Below, piece after piece: positions 1-5,969 of a DNA stretch of 10,781 nucleotides. The notes under the pieces are model-generated. The model had not been told where the DNA came from. It saw only the letters and a list, made by a program, of their open reading frames with translations, and made no database searches. The number at the start of each line of letters is the position of its first letter. Within the stretch, counting starts at the first letter, position 1. Source of the stretch: UBA4717 sp002404395 (GTDB taxonomy: Bacteria; Bacillota; Clostridia; Oscillospirales; CAG-272); NCBI GenBank assembly GCA_937902275.1, contig CALFNW010000103.1, forward strand, positions 1 through 10,781, read 5' to 3'. A program made the position numbers and the translations under genes.

Positions 1-1130
1 ACCGTTCCGATCTCTTCCCTGCCTATCTCAAGCTCGGCGCTGTCCTCGTCCGAAGCGGCGTCGTAATTATCGGGGAGCCGACGGTCGTCATCCTCGGAGA
101 AGATGTAATCAAGGTCGATCTCATGTCCCGCTTTATCGGTGTGACGCGCGTCGCGCTCGGGCGCAACCGTTTCGGACTTTTGCGCGTCGTATATCTCCGC
201 TTCATCCGGTTCCTCGGGCGGCTGATTTCTGATCTCATCCCATACTTCGGTGTCGATCGGCTGTGCAGCCGATGCCGTATCGGCTTCCTCCTCGGTATCC
301 TCGGGCGCTTCCGGCAAAGGAACGTCGATCGCTTTTTTAGGTTTTTCGTAAGCGGCGGGAGGCGGAGTCTGAGGTCTTTGACGTTTTGTAAGCACGGGGC
401 GGTTTGCTTCGGTCTCCTCGGCTTCGCGGACGTATTCGGCTTCGCGCTCCTTTATATTTTCGCGGTGGCGCTTAAGCGTGTACGCAAGTCTCACCCAGAT
501 CATATACGGAGTGATACCGAGCATAAAAAGTCCGCACACAAAGACGAGCGCAAAAATAATGATAAGCGTACCGGCAAGTCCGACGCTGTGCATAAGCGCC
601 CATGAAATTATTCCGCCGACAAGTCCGCCGCCGTCGAGCGTTTTTCCCATGGTATAAAAGTTCGGGATCGAAAAAGCGTCAAACTGCTTTCCGAAAACGC
701 CCGCAAGGGCGGAGATCCCGGCAACAAAGGAAAGCGAAAAGGCAAAGCGCGCTCCGAGGCATTCGCCCTTGACGTCGTTCTTCCAGAACAGCGCGCGTAT
801 TATCATGACTATCGGGAGCGCAAACGCTCCGTATGAAAACAGGCCGTAGAAAAAGCCGCGCAGCCACACGCCGACCGCGCCGGTCGCCGAGCTGAACACA
901 TAGCAAATGAAGATATAGAGCGCCGCAAGCGCGGTAACGACGGGCATTATCTGATGAAATACCGCGTGTTCCTTAGCGGGAGCAGACGCGCTTATGCCGC
1001 TTTTATTGGTACTTTTAGCGCCGCTTTTGGCATTTCCCGCACTTCCCCCGCTTCGTTTGGCGGAGGCGCTTGGGGTTTTATTACGTTTGGTATCCGAAGC
1101 CGTGCTTTTGGACTTTTTGGTTGATGGCAT
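1..1130 (-). CDS. ftsK: DNA translocase FtsK/SpoIIIE, N-terminal part (runs off left edge)
   Basis: Reading the minus strand from the ATG at 1128-1130 gives 376 uninterrupted residues with no stop before the window edge, so the 3' part is missing. Residues 1-55 are a Lys/Ser/Ala-rich cytoplasmic tail. About four hydrophobic segments follow (roughly 58-80, 87-114, 126-146 and 168-206), with a GGGLVGG motif at 168-174 before the last, as in the 4TM anchor of FtsK/SpoIIIE. From about 215 the chain is hydrophilic and rich in Glu, Asp and Pro (for example TPPPAA near 255), matching the variable linker before the motor. The RecA-like ATPase and the gamma DNA-reading domain would lie outside the window, so no Walker motif can be seen. 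In the family the protein is a hexameric septal motor that pumps chromosomal DNA during division or sporulation. The start has only a weak GAG at 9 nt upstream; a TTG 17 codons earlier is possible. Family call is from architecture; FtsK versus SpoIIIE cannot be separated here. Confidence 0.82.
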   Translation of the reverse strand, partial: MPSTKKSKSTASDTKRNKTPSASAKRSGGSAGNAKSGAKSTNKSGISASAPAKEHAVFHQIMPVVTALAALYIFICYVFSSATGAVGVWLRGFFYGLFSYGAFALPIVMIIRALFWKNDVKGECLGARFAFSLSFVAGISALAGVFGKQFDAFSIPNFYTMGKTLDGGGLVGGIISWALMHSVGLAGTLIIIFALVFVCGLFMLGITPYMIWVRLAYTLKRHRENIKEREAEYVREAEETEANRPVLTKRQRPQTPPPAAYEKPKKAIDVPLPEAPEDTEEEADTASAAQPIDTEVWDEIRNQPPEEPDEAEIYDAQKSETVAPERDARHTDKAGHEIDLDYIFSEDDDRRLPDNYDAASDEDSAELEIGREEIGT

Positions 1131-1170
1131 TGAACTGATCTCAACTTTCGGCAATTTATTTTCACGAATC

Positions 1171-1250
1171 GTTTGATTCAAATTCGGGCAATATATATTA
1201 AGTATACCACGTTTGATATACAAATTCAAGAGATTTCGGTAATCAAATTC
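1171..1250. repeat. Three CAAATTC-containing repeats, operator-like, around the ftsK promoter
   Basis: The heptamer CAAATTC occurs at 1179-1185, 1221-1227 and 1244-1250. The first two copies sit in a larger imperfect repeat beginning GTTTGAT (1171-1185 and 1211-1227). The first contains the perfect dyad TTTGA-T-TCAAA (1172-1182); the second is TTTG-N5-CAAA (1212-1224). One copy lies just downstream of the likely transcription start and another overlaps the -35/spacer, which is a usual placement for repressor sites. No regulator can be named. Confidence 0.4.
1201..1229 (-). promoter_or_regulatory. Sigma-A-like promoter of ftsK
   Basis: On the minus strand a -35 TTGAAT (1224-1229) and a -10 TATACT (1201-1206) are separated by exactly 17 bp. 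Transcription would begin near 1194, giving a leader of about 63 nt before the ATG at 1130. It lies in the divergent region between ftsK and the first TauE/SafE gene. No equally good plus-strand promoter was found here. Confidence 0.7.
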
Positions 1251-1287
1251 AGGTTATTTACATTTTGTTCAAGCAGAGGATATATAA

Positions 1288-1665
1288 GTGAACTGTAAAC
1301 GCGGCATTATTCCGGTGCTCGTCGCCGGCGGCATCGCGGCGGGCTTTGTCAACGGTCTGCTCGGGACGGGCGGCGGAATAATTTTGATCTTCCTCCTGTC
1401 CAAGCTTTTGGGGGACAGCTCCGATTTTGACACAAAGGATATTTTTGCCACGGTAGTGGCGATCATTCTCCCGATGTCGTTTGTATCGGCGCTTTGTTAT
1501 ACGGCGGGGCAAAGCGTGACCTTTTCGGACGCCGTACCCTATATCATTCCCGGCATTATCGGCGGGATACTCGGCGGAATACTGCTCGATATCATCAATA
1601 CGAACGCACTCAAAAAGCTTTTTGCGATAATGGTGATATACGCAGGTGTGCGCATGATCCTGTGA
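1288..1665 (+). CDS. TauE/SafE (TSUP) family permease, N-half-like single-repeat protein
   Basis: This 125-residue protein starts at a GTG preceded by AGAGGA (1275-1280) at 7 nt spacing. It is almost entirely hydrophobic, with about four membrane segments. Near its N-terminus is the glycine-rich signature NGLLGTGGG (22-30), typical of TauE/SafE membrane proteins. Full members are about 250 residues with two homologous halves, and this protein equals one half. The family exports or imports small anions such as sulfite, sulfoacetate and other organosulfur compounds; the substrate cannot be read from the sequence. A second half-length gene lies 168 bp downstream on the same strand, so the working transporter is probably a heterodimer of the two. 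The alternative is a full-length gene broken in two, but both halves have their own start and ribosome binding site and neither looks decayed. Transcription diverges from ftsK. Confidence 0.82.
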   Translation: MNCKRGIIPVLVAGGIAAGFVNGLLGTGGGIILIFLLSKLLGDSSDFDTKDIFATVVAIILPMSFVSALCYTAGQSVTFSDAVPYIIPGIIGGILGGILLDIINTNALKKLFAIMVIYAGVRMIL

Positions 1666-1771
1666 GCGCGCGGCATTGGAGGTCATACAGGCTCTTACCG
1701 CCGAAGATCACCGACACTTGCGCAGCGGTCCGCAGTTTAAGGATACATGAACCGTCAGAAAAGCTCAAATC

Positions 1772-1801
1772 CGCCGCGCGCCGTCGGAAACGGCGCGGCG
1801 A
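1772..1801. repeat. GC-rich inverted repeat between the two TauE/SafE genes
   Basis: An inverted repeat built on GCGCCGT and ACGGCGC, with a short loop, lies in the 168-bp gap. It has no T-run on the plus strand, so it does not look like a terminator for the first half gene. It may be an mRNA processing or stability element, or simply GC-rich spacer. Confidence 0.4.
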
Positions 1802-1833
1802 AAAATCAAAGATCGGAACTCGGGTGAACGCTT

Positions 1834-2211
1834 ATGAACACAGCCGCATTTTGCGCCGGAATAATCACCTCCATGCTTGCGGGACTCGGCATCGGCGGCG
1901 GAGGCTTGCTTGTAATTTATCTCTCGCTCTTCGCCGGCGTTGAACAGCTCAAGGCGCAGGGCATCAATCTGATCTTTTTTCTGTTTTCCTCGGGTGCTTC
2001 GCTCATCATTCACATAAAAAAGCGCAAGATACCTTTTGCGCTGTTTATTATCGTTGCTTCGGCGGGCGTGCTCGGCGCGCTCGCCGGCTCGGCGCTTGCC
2101 GCAAGGATACGTCCCGAGCTGATACGGCGGCTTTTCGGCATACTGCTGGCCTTTTCGGGATTTATGACCCTGTTTCGCAAGAATTCGGGGAGCAGGGGCG
2201 GTCAGACCTGA
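1834..2211 (+). CDS. TauE/SafE (TSUP) family permease, second half-length protein
   Basis: This 125-residue membrane protein has about four hydrophobic segments and the family glycine signature GIGGGG (19-24) near its N-terminus, in the same relative place as in the preceding gene. A conserved-looking QGINLIFFLFSS stretch (around 43-54) leads into a basic loop, HIKKRKIP, consistent with a cytoplasmic turn. The tail is short and basic. The ATG at 1834 has GGGTG at 1822-1826, seven bases upstream. It is in the same reading frame as the upstream half gene, but three stops (at 1663, 1736 and 1825) lie between the two. The natural inference is that the halves assemble into one TauE/SafE transporter. 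The transported anion is unknown. Its 3' end faces the TRAP permease gene, with a shared terminator-like hairpin between. Confidence 0.8.
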   Translation: MNTAAFCAGIITSMLAGLGIGGGGLLVIYLSLFAGVEQLKAQGINLIFFLFSSGASLIIHIKKRKIPFALFIIVASAGVLGALAGSALAARIRPELIRRLFGILLAFSGFMTLFRKNSGSRGGQT

Positions 2212-2325
2212 CCTGCCGCCGCGCAAAACGGTAAGCAAAGCGGCGGTCGCGCGGCGATATACGGAAAAGTCTTTCTCATAAAAGCGGTCCCGCCGCAAGC
2301 CTTCAGTGCCCGTACTGCGCAAAAC

Positions 2326-2365
2326 GGCACCCGAAGTCGGGCGGTATGCCGTGGCTTCGGGTGCC
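2326..2365. terminator. Bidirectional terminator-like hairpin between TauE/SafE and TRAP permease genes
   Basis: A perfect 11-bp stem pairs GGCACCCGAAG (2326-2336) with CTTCGGGTGCC (2355-2365) around an 18-nt loop. On the minus strand it is followed by GTTTTG, so it best serves the TRAP permease, whose stop codon is about 35 nt upstream. On the plus strand the tail TGAATTTATTT is weaker. Convergent genes on both sides fit a shared terminator. Confidence 0.65.
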
Positions 2366-2400
2366 TGAATTTATTTCGGATTGCGGTTCAGCCGCCGGCA

Positions 2401-4365
2401 TTAAGCCGCGGCTTTTGCCTTTTTGCGTCTCAACAGCTGTATTACCACCACTGCCGCGACAAGCGCAACACCGATGATATCGCTTAAGGTATTCGGGTCG
2501 ATAAGCAAGATCCCGCCGACCGCCGCCATGATGCGTTCGATCGGGTTCATCTTCGCGAAAATATAGCCTTCGAGTCCGGCGGAAACGCCGAAGATACCGA
2601 TAAGCGAAGTAATTGCGATCATAACGACCTGAAGCGCTCCGACATCGCCCTCAAACAGCATTACGGGGTTGAGCGCAAACGCATACGGAACGATGAACGC
2701 CGCGATCGCGAGCTTTGTGGAGGTCAGCGCAGTCTTCATCGGATTCGACTGTGCGATCGCCGCGCCGGCATACGCCGCAAGCGCGACCGGAGGCGTAAGG
2801 TCGGCAACGATACCGAAGTAGAACACGAAGAAATGCGCCGCTACGGTCGGCACGCCCATGCGCACGAGGATCGGCGCGCAGGTCGCCGCCATTATACAAT
2901 AGTTTGCGGTCGTCGGCACGCCCATTCCGAGGACGATACAGCAGATCATCGTAAGGAAAAGCGCGATTATCACGCGGCTGCCGGCAAGTGTGACTATGCC
3001 GTTGATTATCACGTTGGCAAGCCCGGTCATGGTGATCGTGCCCGCGATGATCCCCGCGATGCCGCACGCCGCCGCGACTCCGATGGTTCCCTGCCCGCCC
3101 GCCGCAAGCGCTTCGAGTATACGCTTGGGGGTGATCCGGTTTTCTTTATTGAAAAGACTTACGACAATTGCGGCAACTATTGCAAGCGCCGCCGCAGTCT
3201 GAATGGTCTTGCTGTTGGAGCTTACAAGGTAGATAAGCAGTGCAAGCGGAATAAGCAGATAGCTCTTGCCGATCAGATTTTTGATCTTCGGCACTTCGTC
3301 CTTATTGAGTCCGCGCAGTCCGAGCTTCTTCGCTTCAAGGTGGACCGCGATAAAGATACCGACAAAATAGAGCACCGCCGGCAGGATCGCTTTAACAATA
3401 ATGTTACTGTAGGGCAGATTTACGTAATCCGCCATAAGGAACGCCGCCGCGCCCATGATAGGCGGCATTATCTGACCGCCCGTGGACGCCGCCGCCTCGG
3501 CAGCCGCCGCAAATTCCGGCTTATATCCTGTCTTTTTCATCAGCGGTATCGTGACCGAGCCGCTTCCGACGGTATTGGCGACCGAGGAACCCGACACCAT
3601 ACCTTCAAGCGCGCTCGCGACCACCGCGACCTTGGCGGGACCGCCCGAAAGCCGTCCGACGAGCGCATTTGCCGCCTGAATGAAAAAATCGGCAATTCCG
3701 GTACGCTCAAGAAAGGCTCCGAATATGATAAACACGACAATAAACTTGGAGCAGGTGTTTATCGGAGTTGACAGTATTCCTTCTTTCGAATAAAAGAGCG
3801 TACGCACAAGCAGTTTGAGTCTGCCCGAGAAGGTGGGATTGTTGAGTCCGACGGTCAGCGCGTACACGATAAACGCGCCCGCCACTATAAGTATCGGCAG
3901 ACCGACCGAACGGCGGCAGACCTCCGCCAGCGCGAGGATACCGATGATACCGATCGCTATCTGATAGCTTTCAAACTTTGCGCCCTGTTGGATTATTGCT
4001 TTGGCGAAAAAGGTAAAATACAGAAACGCCGCGGTACCGAGGACCATGAGCACGATATCGTACCATGGGAGAGAATTTACCTTTTGCTTTCCTTTTTTAG
4101 CCGGAAAGATCATGTACCCCATAAAAACGATGAGCGCTACAAAGCTTGTAAGTCTTATCTCCTCAAGCCAGGTCGCAAACAGGGTCACGTAAATACAGAA
4201 CAGCGAGAAAGCGGCAAGGACGCAGGTAACAATAATTTTCGGAACGCCTTCCCAGACGCGCGTATTCGATTCGCGGTCGTATTTCTTCATTACTTCGTCA
4301 ACCGTTTCGTCTATCGCGCGCTTCTCTTCTTCGGTTATTTCATGCGTTTTAAGTTCGCTTGACAC
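2401..4365 (-). CDS. TRAP transporter permease, 4TM/12TM (DctQ-DctM) fusion protein
   Basis: This 654-residue integral membrane protein fuses the small (DctQ-like) and large (DctM-like) TRAP subunits, the form that usually works with TAXI-type binding proteins. About the first 40 residues are charged and cytoplasmic. Four to five helices follow to about residue 190, then the DctM-like core. Family landmarks are VSGSSVANTVGSGS (about 250-265), GGQIMPPIMG (about 293-302), GMGVPTTANY (about 475-485) and a helix with DLTPPVALAAYAG (about 520-535). The tail ends in a basic stretch. The family performs Na+-coupled uptake of organic acids delivered by the binding protein. I chose the GTG at 4365 because AGGAG (complement of 4373-4377) sits 7 nt upstream; a start at 4449 would place this site inside the gene and adds 28 atypical hydrophilic residues. 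It is downstream of the TAXI gene in the same operon, across a 246-bp gap containing hairpins. Confidence 0.92.
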   Translation of the reverse strand: MSSELKTHEITEEEKRAIDETVDEVMKKYDRESNTRVWEGVPKIIVTCVLAAFSLFCIYVTLFATWLEEIRLTSFVALIVFMGYMIFPAKKGKQKVNSLPWYDIVLMVLGTAAFLYFTFFAKAIIQQGAKFESYQIAIGIIGILALAEVCRRSVGLPILIVAGAFIVYALTVGLNNPTFSGRLKLLVRTLFYSKEGILSTPINTCSKFIVVFIIFGAFLERTGIADFFIQAANALVGRLSGGPAKVAVVASALEGMVSGSSVANTVGSGSVTIPLMKKTGYKPEFAAAAEAAASTGGQIMPPIMGAAAFLMADYVNLPYSNIIVKAILPAVLYFVGIFIAVHLEAKKLGLRGLNKDEVPKIKNLIGKSYLLIPLALLIYLVSSNSKTIQTAAALAIVAAIVVSLFNKENRITPKRILEALAAGGQGTIGVAAACGIAGIIAGTITMTGLANVIINGIVTLAGSRVIIALFLTMICCIVLGMGVPTTANYCIMAATCAPILVRMGVPTVAAHFFVFYFGIVADLTPPVALAAYAGAAIAQSNPMKTALTSTKLAIAAFIVPYAFALNPVMLFEGDVGALQVVMIAITSLIGIFGVSAGLEGYIFAKMNPIERIMAAVGGILLIDPNTLSDIIGVALVAAVVVIQLLRRKKAKAAA

Positions 4366-4371
4366 CTTGTT

Positions 4372-4379
4372 TCTCCTTT
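4372..4379 (-). promoter_or_regulatory. Ribosome binding site deciding the TRAP permease start
   Basis: The minus strand reads AAAGGAGA here, with the AGGAG core 7 nt before the GTG at 4363-4365. This is the only strong Shine-Dalgarno sequence near the 5' end of the frame, so it fixes the GTG start in preference to the ATG codons at 4440 and 4449. Confidence 0.85.
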
Positions 4380-4400
4380 CGGTAATATTAAACTTCCGCT

Positions 4401-4434
4401 GCCCCGAACGCGGAAAGCCGCTTTCGTCGGGGGC
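4401..4434 (-). other. Two-part hairpin in the leader of the TRAP permease gene
   Basis: CCCCGA (4402-4407) can pair with TCGGGG (about 4427-4432), enclosing an inner GCGG/CCGC stem with a four-base loop. On the minus strand this lies about 35 nt upstream of the GTG start and just beyond the T-run of the next hairpin. It may influence translation or protect the 5' end of a processed permease mRNA. Confidence 0.4.
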
Positions 4435-4440
4435 GGTCAT

Positions 4441-4485
4441 AAAAAACATGAGTCTGCTGTAAATCGGAAGTGATTTACAGCAGAC
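4441..4485 (-). terminator. Intra-operon terminator-like hairpin between TAXI and permease genes
   Basis: A perfect 14-bp stem pairs GTCTGCTGTAAATC (4452-4465) with GATTTACAGCAGAC (4472-4485) around a 6-nt loop. On the minus strand it is followed, after five bases, by six T residues (4441-4446). It resembles an intrinsic terminator between the binding-protein gene and the permease gene. Partial read-through would give more binding protein than permease, a common arrangement for such transporters. The offset of the T-run suggests incomplete termination, or an mRNA end-stabilising role. Confidence 0.65.
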
Positions 4486-4581
4486 CCGTTGACACTTCGT
4501 TATTATGTACTCCGCGCGAAAGTTTAATTTCCGCCATGCGGGATCTCAGACTTCGCGCCCGTAATTTTATCGGCTTCGCCG

Positions 4582-4606
4582 ACACGGAAATCCGTGTTTT
4601 TTTTTT
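4582..4606 (+). terminator. Plus-oriented terminator-like hairpin and T10 run just past the TAXI stop
   Basis: ACACGG pairs with CCGTGT around an AAAT loop (4582-4597) and is followed by ten T residues (4597-4606) on the plus strand. This is the form of an intrinsic terminator opposing the TRAP operon. A second small hairpin, CGGC-TTCG-CCG type, lies directly upstream at 4571-4581. No plus-strand gene precedes it, so it could stop antisense transcription. In the TRAP mRNA the same bases form two hairpins right after the TAXI stop codon. Confidence 0.45.
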
Positions 4607-4611
4607 ATTGC

Positions 4612-5568
4612 TTATTTCGATTCGACGGTCGCGCCCTTTTCGGCAAAGTATTTAGCCGCGCCTTTGTGGAAAGGTACGGTCATGCCCTCGGTAGCGTTCT
4701 TGATCGAAAGCTCCGCGCCCTTTGCGTTCTCGGCGGTGATCGCTTCGGTATTGTCGAAGATCGCCTTTGTGAGCTTATAAACGGTATCTTCATCAAGGTC
4801 TGCGGAAACGATCATGGTAGCTTTTACCGCAATGGTCCTGACGTCGGCATCCTGTCCGTTGTAGGTGCCTGCCGGAATAATGTATTCGGTATAGTACGGG
4901 CAGGCAGCCATGATCTTATCTGCCGATTCTCCGTCGATCGGCAGCAAGTATGCTTCGCTTGTGGTCATAAGCTCGGTGATCGCCGGAGTGGGAGGGCCCG
5001 CCACGATAAACGCCGCGTCGATCTTACCGTCTTTGAGACCCTCGACGCTGTCGCCGAAAGACTGATACTGAGCCTTGATGTCGTCCTCGGTGAGTCCCGC
5101 CGATGCCAGCACGTCGATCGCGTTGAAATAAACGCCCGAAGCGGGGGCGCCGATCGAAACGCTCTTGCCTGCCAGATCTGCGATGCTCTTGATATTCTTA
5201 TCCATGGTCACGATCTGGACCGCCTCAGCGTAAAGACCGCCGACCACGCGGAAAGTATCGACCTTTCCGTCCTTTTCAAAGGAATTGGTGCCGTTCCATG
5301 CATATGCCATAACGTCCGACTGCACGGTTCCGAGCTGATAGTCGCCCTCGTCGATTCCCTGGATGTTCGCCTTGGAACCGTCTGTGGAAACCGCCACACA
5401 TTCAACGCCGGCATTATTCTTTATGTACTGACTGAGCACGCCTCCGAAAGCGTAATAGGTACCGCTGGTACCGCCGGTGCCCATTGTAAGCTTTGCGCCG
5501 CCGCAGCCCGCAAGCGCGCCTGCCACGACCAGCACGGCGAGCAATGCCGCAAAAATTTTCTTCTTCAT
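4612..5568 (-). CDS. TAXI family TRAP transporter solute-binding lipoprotein
   Basis: This 318-residue protein begins with a lipoprotein signal: MKKK, a hydrophobic core, then the lipobox LAGC (19-22), with Cys22 as the lipidated residue. It should therefore be anchored to the outer face of the membrane. The mature part starts with the TAXI hallmark MGTGGTSGTYYAFGG (29-43). It continues with the two-lobe binding fold, including QLGTVQSDVMAYAW (about 81-94) and LAGKSVSIGAPASG (about 128-141). Length is normal for the family. It captures an organic acid and hands it to the fused TRAP permease encoded next; TAXI substrates are known for few members, so none is assigned. The start at 5568 is fixed by GGAGG (complement of 5578-5582) at 9 nt spacing and by the signal peptide; the frame stays open further upstream but that part lies over the promoter. 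It is the first gene of its operon. Confidence 0.93.
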   Translation of the reverse strand: MKKKIFAALLAVLVVAGALAGCGGAKLTMGTGGTSGTYYAFGGVLSQYIKNNAGVECVAVSTDGSKANIQGIDEGDYQLGTVQSDVMAYAWNGTNSFEKDGKVDTFRVVGGLYAEAVQIVTMDKNIKSIADLAGKSVSIGAPASGVYFNAIDVLASAGLTEDDIKAQYQSFGDSVEGLKDGKIDAAFIVAGPPTPAITELMTTSEAYLLPIDGESADKIMAACPYYTEYIIPAGTYNGQDADVRTIAVKATMIVSADLDEDTVYKLTKAIFDNTEAITAENAKGAELSIKNATEGMTVPFHKGAAKYFAEKGATVESK

Positions 5569-5605
5569 CTTTTTAATCCTCCGATGCTGATTTAATTTTG
5601 TTATG

Positions 5606-5634
5606 ATTATATAACATTTCGGAAACTTTTGCAA
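5606..5634 (-). promoter_or_regulatory. Sigma-A-like promoter of the TRAP (TAXI) operon
   Basis: On the minus strand a -35 TTGCAA (5629-5634) is followed, after 17 bp, by a perfect -10 TATAAT (5606-5611). The start would be near 5599, giving a leader of about 30 nt with the GGAGG ribosome binding site. The region just upstream (5640-5672) is strongly A/T rich, which could act as an UP-like element. Confidence 0.78.
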
Positions 5635-5868
5635 TAGTTTTTTACAAAAAAATGAATTTTTATTTTTTTATCATTCAAATCAATGTCGATTTTCCGCAAT
5701 ATTGCCCGATACGTCGGGTCAAAAATGCCGTGATCGGGTTTTGAACTTGCAAATACATTCACAGTTCGGTCAAAAACGGTATTCATAAACGCGCACGCCG
5801 CATATTCCGCGCATCCGGAAACTACGTACAGATCAGATAATCGTTAATCATGAGTTAATATTTTTTTA

Positions 5869-5897
5869 TTGAAAAGGGCGCGAAGTTGTATTATAAT
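5869..5897 (+). promoter_or_regulatory. Sigma-A-like promoter of the P-type ATPase gene
   Basis: A -35 TTGAAA (5869-5874) and a perfect -10 TATAAT (5892-5897) are separated by 17 bp. Transcription would start near 5904. The -10 lies inside the longest open frame, which begins at 5886, so the first ATG of that frame cannot be on this transcript; the true start must be downstream, at 5970. Confidence 0.75.
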
Positions 5898-5911
5898 TAT
5901 GTGGGTATTTA

Positions 5912-5952
5912 TGCCGGCGTCAGCAGTCGGCGGTGCGCCGGCTACGCCGGCA
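5912..5952 (+). other. Structured 5' leader hairpin of the P-type ATPase mRNA
   Basis: TGCCGGCGT (5912-5920) pairs perfectly with ACGCCGGCA (5944-5952). Inside it AGTCGGCG (5925-5932) pairs with CGCCGGCT (5936-5943), with one G-U pair and a GTG loop; a CAGC bulge (5921-5924) separates the two stems. The result is a nearly continuous 17-bp hairpin starting about 8 nt after the predicted transcription start. Its 3' edge touches the only Shine-Dalgarno-like AGGA (5952-5955). It may control translation. It does not match a riboswitch class I recognise. Confidence 0.55.
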
Positions 5953-5969
5953 GGAATTTTGGCTTCAAC

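Larger units (their letters stand above)
5569..5969. other. Divergent intergenic region between TRAP operon and P-type ATPase
   Basis: This 401-bp stretch has no credible gene. It holds the TRAP promoter (5606-5634), an A/T-rich block (5638-5672), a small inverted repeat CCCGA-TACG-TCGGG (5705-5718), a near-duplicate TCGG(G)TCAAAAA at 5714-5725 and 5766-5776, the ATPase promoter (5869-5897) and the ATPase leader hairpin (5912-5952). The segment 5780-5860 shows nothing I can identify. Confidence 0.6.

Noticed and set aside
123..605. Plus-strand 160-codon frame
   Set aside because: It is antisense to the FtsK linker, rich in Arg/Phe/Gly without domain features, and has no good ribosome binding site.
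2221..2327. Direct repeat GCGCAAAACGG at 2221-2231 and 2317-2327
   Set aside because: It is only 11 bp, occurs in a GC-rich 3' region, and has no transposon-like or site-specific recombination context.
2833..3771. Plus-strand 312-codon frame
   Set aside because: It is antisense to the TRAP permease; composition is Arg/His/Asp rich, typical of a shadow frame in GC-rich DNA.
4366..4449. Longer N-terminus for the TRAP permease
   Set aside because: The extra 28 codons run through a T-run and leader hairpin and include the strong AGGAG site that serves the GTG at 4365.
4489..4494. Consensus -35 hexamer TTGACA on the plus strand
   Set aside because: No -10-like sequence lies 16-18 bp downstream, so it is not supported as a promoter.
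4594..5595. Plus-strand 333-codon frame
   Set aside because: It covers the whole TAXI gene on the opposite strand and shows no recognisable family features, whereas the minus strand encodes a clear lipoprotein with ribosome binding site and promoter.
5904..5969. yybP-ykoY manganese or other known metal riboswitch upstream of the ATPase
   Set aside because: The leader is only about 66 nt, with one long hairpin and none of the conserved loop sequences I would expect.
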